From assembly GCF_009720625.1 (NCBI RefSeq), contig NZ_CP046266.1:5003501-5067500 (forward strand): a stretch of DNA of 64,000 bases, written 5' to 3'. A model generated the notes under the pieces. That model was not told where the DNA came from. It saw nothing but the letters and a program-made list of their open reading frames with translations, and ran no database searches. Origin of the DNA: Metabacillus sediminilitoris. GTDB taxonomy: Bacteria > Bacillota > Bacilli > Bacillales > Bacillaceae. Made by a program: the position numbers and the translations under genes. Below, one piece after another: positions 62,208-64,000 of the stretch (positions are counted from its first letter, which is position 1; every line of letters begins with the position of its first letter).

Positions 62208-62608
62208 TATGCTTGTCCACCTTGACGATGCTGTTGCTGGCGGTTGATTTGAATAACCTGCTTCCATGTATCACGGAATTCAATGACAAGTCCTTCTACT
62301 TCTTTTAGGATAGAGCCGTCGTTTTTGACGTTTGCTTCTGTTAAGCGGTGGTTGATGTATTCATACATAACAGCCATATTTTTTGAGATTTCTAGATCCA
62401 TATTGAGTGTGACCATGAGTTCTAGAATGATTTTTTGAGCTTTTTGGATGTTTGTGTTTTTGTCTTCGATTTTTTTATTATCAATTGCAAGAGATGCTTG
62501 TTTGATGAATTTCAGGCAGCCGTTGTAAAGCATTAATGTGACTTCACCCGGTGAGGCGGTTGTGACTGCGTTTTGCTGGTAGGCTGCGTATGGGTTGTTG
62601 ATTGCCAT
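62207..62608 (-). CDS. fliS: flagellin export chaperone FliS
   Basis: Binds the C-terminus of flagellin in the cytoplasm and delivers it for export; in B. subtilis it also works with FliW and CsrA. The 133 residues follow the family: NNPYAAYQQNAVTTASPGEV, TLMLYNGCLKFIKQASLAI and a four-helix bundle with MAVMYEYINHRLTEANVKND. AAGGAGC precedes the ATG. It lies 18 bases after fliD and touches fliT. Confidence 0.95.
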   Translation of the reverse strand: MAINNPYAAYQQNAVTTASPGEVTLMLYNGCLKFIKQASLAIDNKKIEDKNTNIQKAQKIILELMVTLNMDLEISKNMAVMYEYINHRLTEANVKNDGSILKEVEGLVIEFRDTWKQVIQINRQQQHRQGGQA

Positions 62609-62626
62609 GGTTTTCGCTCCTTTTTA

Positions 62627-64000
62627 TTACGATGAGAATTGTGACATGAGATAGCTCATTTGTGAGTTTGATTGCTGTATTGCTTTTTCCATTGCTGTAA
62701 ATTGTCGCCAGTAGCGGTCTTCGACTTGGGTAAGGCGATCTTCGAAGCGGTCGATTTGGTTTTCGATAGAGTTTAAGTTTCTTCCTAGTGTATATTGATT
62801 ATTTACTTTTAAAGAATTCCCAGCTTTTTCTTCTATATTACTAATCGTATCTTTGATCGTCTCACGGAGTCTTTTCGCGATCCCAGTTGTCTCTTCTGTA
62901 CCTCCATCTGCATTAAATAATTGGTAGATGGCTGAAGGATTTTCTTGAATTTTTTCACGTAATTTTGTTTCGTCGATTATTAATTTTCCTTTATCTAAAT
63001 AATTAGAAGAGGTTTTTATTCCGATTTCAGCTAATTGTTGAAATCCTACAGGATTTGTTGAATTTTTTACAGGGGCATAAAAATCCATTCTCATACTGTT
63101 TAATCCGCTTGAAAGAATCGAATCATTTTTCAATAAACCACTTTTTGCTTTTTCTTCCCAAAGCTCAATGGTTTTGTCTTCCATATCACTTTTTTGCTCA
63201 TCTGTTAGTGGTTGATAGTCACGATAGCGTTCTTCTGATAGTTTTCCATTAATTTTATCGATGACTTCATTGTATTTATTTACAAATTTAACGACTGAAT
63301 CTAGGATGCTATCGACATCTGTTGAGGAAGAGATTGACACTGATGAACTTGTGACACCCTTTGCAGTATATTCAATTCCATTTAAGGTAAAAGTATTTGA
63401 GCTTTTTTGCATTTCATAACCATTTACTTTGATGGTTGCGTCTACACCATTTTGATCTGCAACTAACGTTTTCCCTGTAGCGCCACCCCAGGTGAATCCT
63501 AAACTGCTCATAAATGTTTGTGTGGCTGTTTCAGAAGCAGCATCTCGATCATCTAAGGCAATTTCAACTCCTGCTCCTGTTTTATTATTGGTAAAAACAA
63601 TTGTATCTTTATATTCAGTGTCAGAGATTTTGATTTTTTCCTTCATCGCTGTGACACCGAGGGTAGAAGAATTTATTTTACTTATAACATTGTCAATTGA
63701 ATCTGAAGCTGATAATTTAATAGATGAATAACGATATTCTGTTGCACCAGGGTCTTTCACTTTAAACTTCAACTCAATATCTTGTGCGGTATAATTGATA
63801 TTTCCAGATGTTTTCCATGTGGATGAATTAGCTAAGCTTAGTACATCAATTGTTGAAGAGATATTTGTTTGTGCATTAATTGCTTTTGCCGAAACCTTCG
63901 AATCATCTGAACTGGAGACAGATTTTTTCAAGAAAGTGGCTTCTCTTCCGATGCTATTATCATTGATAAAAAGCATATCATCTAACTCTTTTAACAGCTT
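62627..64000 (-). CDS. fliD: flagellar filament cap protein FliD (5' end beyond window)
   Basis: Cap protein (HAP2) that assembles flagellin at the filament tip. The C-terminal 450 or so residues are present: the frame is open to the window edge, where KLLKELDDMLFINDNSIG corresponds to about residue 50 of B. subtilis FliD, so the ATG is missing. The FliD C-terminal domain (NKYNEVIDKINGKLSEERYR, QPLTDEQKSDME, SGLNSMRMDFYAPV) and the terminal coiled coil (IENQIDRFEDRLTQVEDRYW, QFTAMEKAIQQSNSQMSYL) are clear. Confidence 0.96.
   Translation of the reverse strand, partial: KLLKELDDMLFINDNSIGREATFLKKSVSSSDDSKVSAKAINAQTNISSTIDVLSLANSSTWKTSGNINYTAQDIELKFKVKDPGATEYRYSSIKLSASDSIDNVISKINSSTLGVTAMKEKIKISDTEYKDTIVFTNNKTGAGVEIALDDRDAASETATQTFMSSLGFTWGGATGKTLVADQNGVDATIKVNGYEMQKSSNTFTLNGIEYTAKGVTSSSVSISSSTDVDSILDSVVKFVNKYNEVIDKINGKLSEERYRDYQPLTDEQKSDMEDKTIELWEEKAKSGLLKNDSILSSGLNSMRMDFYAPVKNSTNPVGFQQLAEIGIKTSSNYLDKGKLIIDETKLREKIQENPSAIYQLFNADGGTEETTGIAKRLRETIKDTISNIEEKAGNSLKVNNQYTLGRNLNSIENQIDRFEDRLTQVEDRYWRQFTAMEKAIQQSNSQMSYLMSQFSS

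Overview
The window is a chromosomal segment of a low-GC, spore-forming, flagellated Gram-positive of the Bacillaceae. The evidence is the conserved block minJ, swrA, ctpB, ftsX, ftsE, cccB, yvjA, prfB, secA ... hpf, fliT, fliS, fliD, which follows the Bacillus subtilis order apart from insertions. Supporting signs are AGGAGG ribosome binding sites, intracellular subtilisin and AprX proteases, a CwlC-like amidase and a T-box leader. The species cannot be named from this alone; several repeat families suggest an environmental Bacillus-like genus rather than B. subtilis itself.

Layout. 1-1.4 kb: 5' part of a mannitol PTS permease gene (minus strand) behind a promoter with an overlapping cre-like site. 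1.8-8.7 kb: a short pyruvate kinase, an endonuclease I-family nuclease, an intracellular subtilisin, a fused amidase/SPOR/glucosaminidase wall hydrolase and AprX. 9.3-11.9 kb: small stress/unknown genes (DUF3231, a racemase-like protein, DoxX). 11.9-18.6 kb: a minus-strand carbohydrate operon (LacI regulator, amylo-alpha-1,6-glucosidase-like enzyme, binding protein, two permeases, no ATPase), with three identical operator motifs. It is set against the stump of an exporter permease gene. 19.0-22.6 kb: a plus-strand operon GntR-DUF2848-MFS-nitrilase-superfamily hydrolase that looks like uptake plus amide/nitrile hydrolysis.

22.6-37.4 kb is an accessory region dense with mobile DNA and its debris: a tyrosine recombinase, an intact IS110-family element with a probable bridge RNA, a group II intron 3' end, a decayed phage-type integrase, an IS6 transposase stump and a structured IS200/IS605-like right end without its protein. 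Between these lie a PAP2 phosphatase with apparent PhoP boxes, a flavin monooxygenase, a methyltransferase, DUF2306, darcynin and nitroreductase genes, an IDEAL-domain protein, and an amino-acid permease under a T-box that reads as leucine-specific. 37.6-39.3 kb holds a secreted NucA/NucB-type nuclease of unusual size. 39.7-41.3 kb is a small operon (His-rich protein, nitroreductase, frameshifted O-methyltransferase) behind paired GTATAC operators.

41.5-64 kb is the core block, all on the minus strand: division-site and motility regulators (minJ, swrA), the sporulation protease ctpB, a 12-copy 52-bp tandem array, an EnvC-like M23 protein with FtsEX, cccB, yvjA, prfB with its programmed frameshift, secA, an inserted complete ribose operon (rbsRKDACB), hpf with a sigma-B-type promoter, then an uncharacterised gene, fliT, fliS and fliD (cut by the window end).
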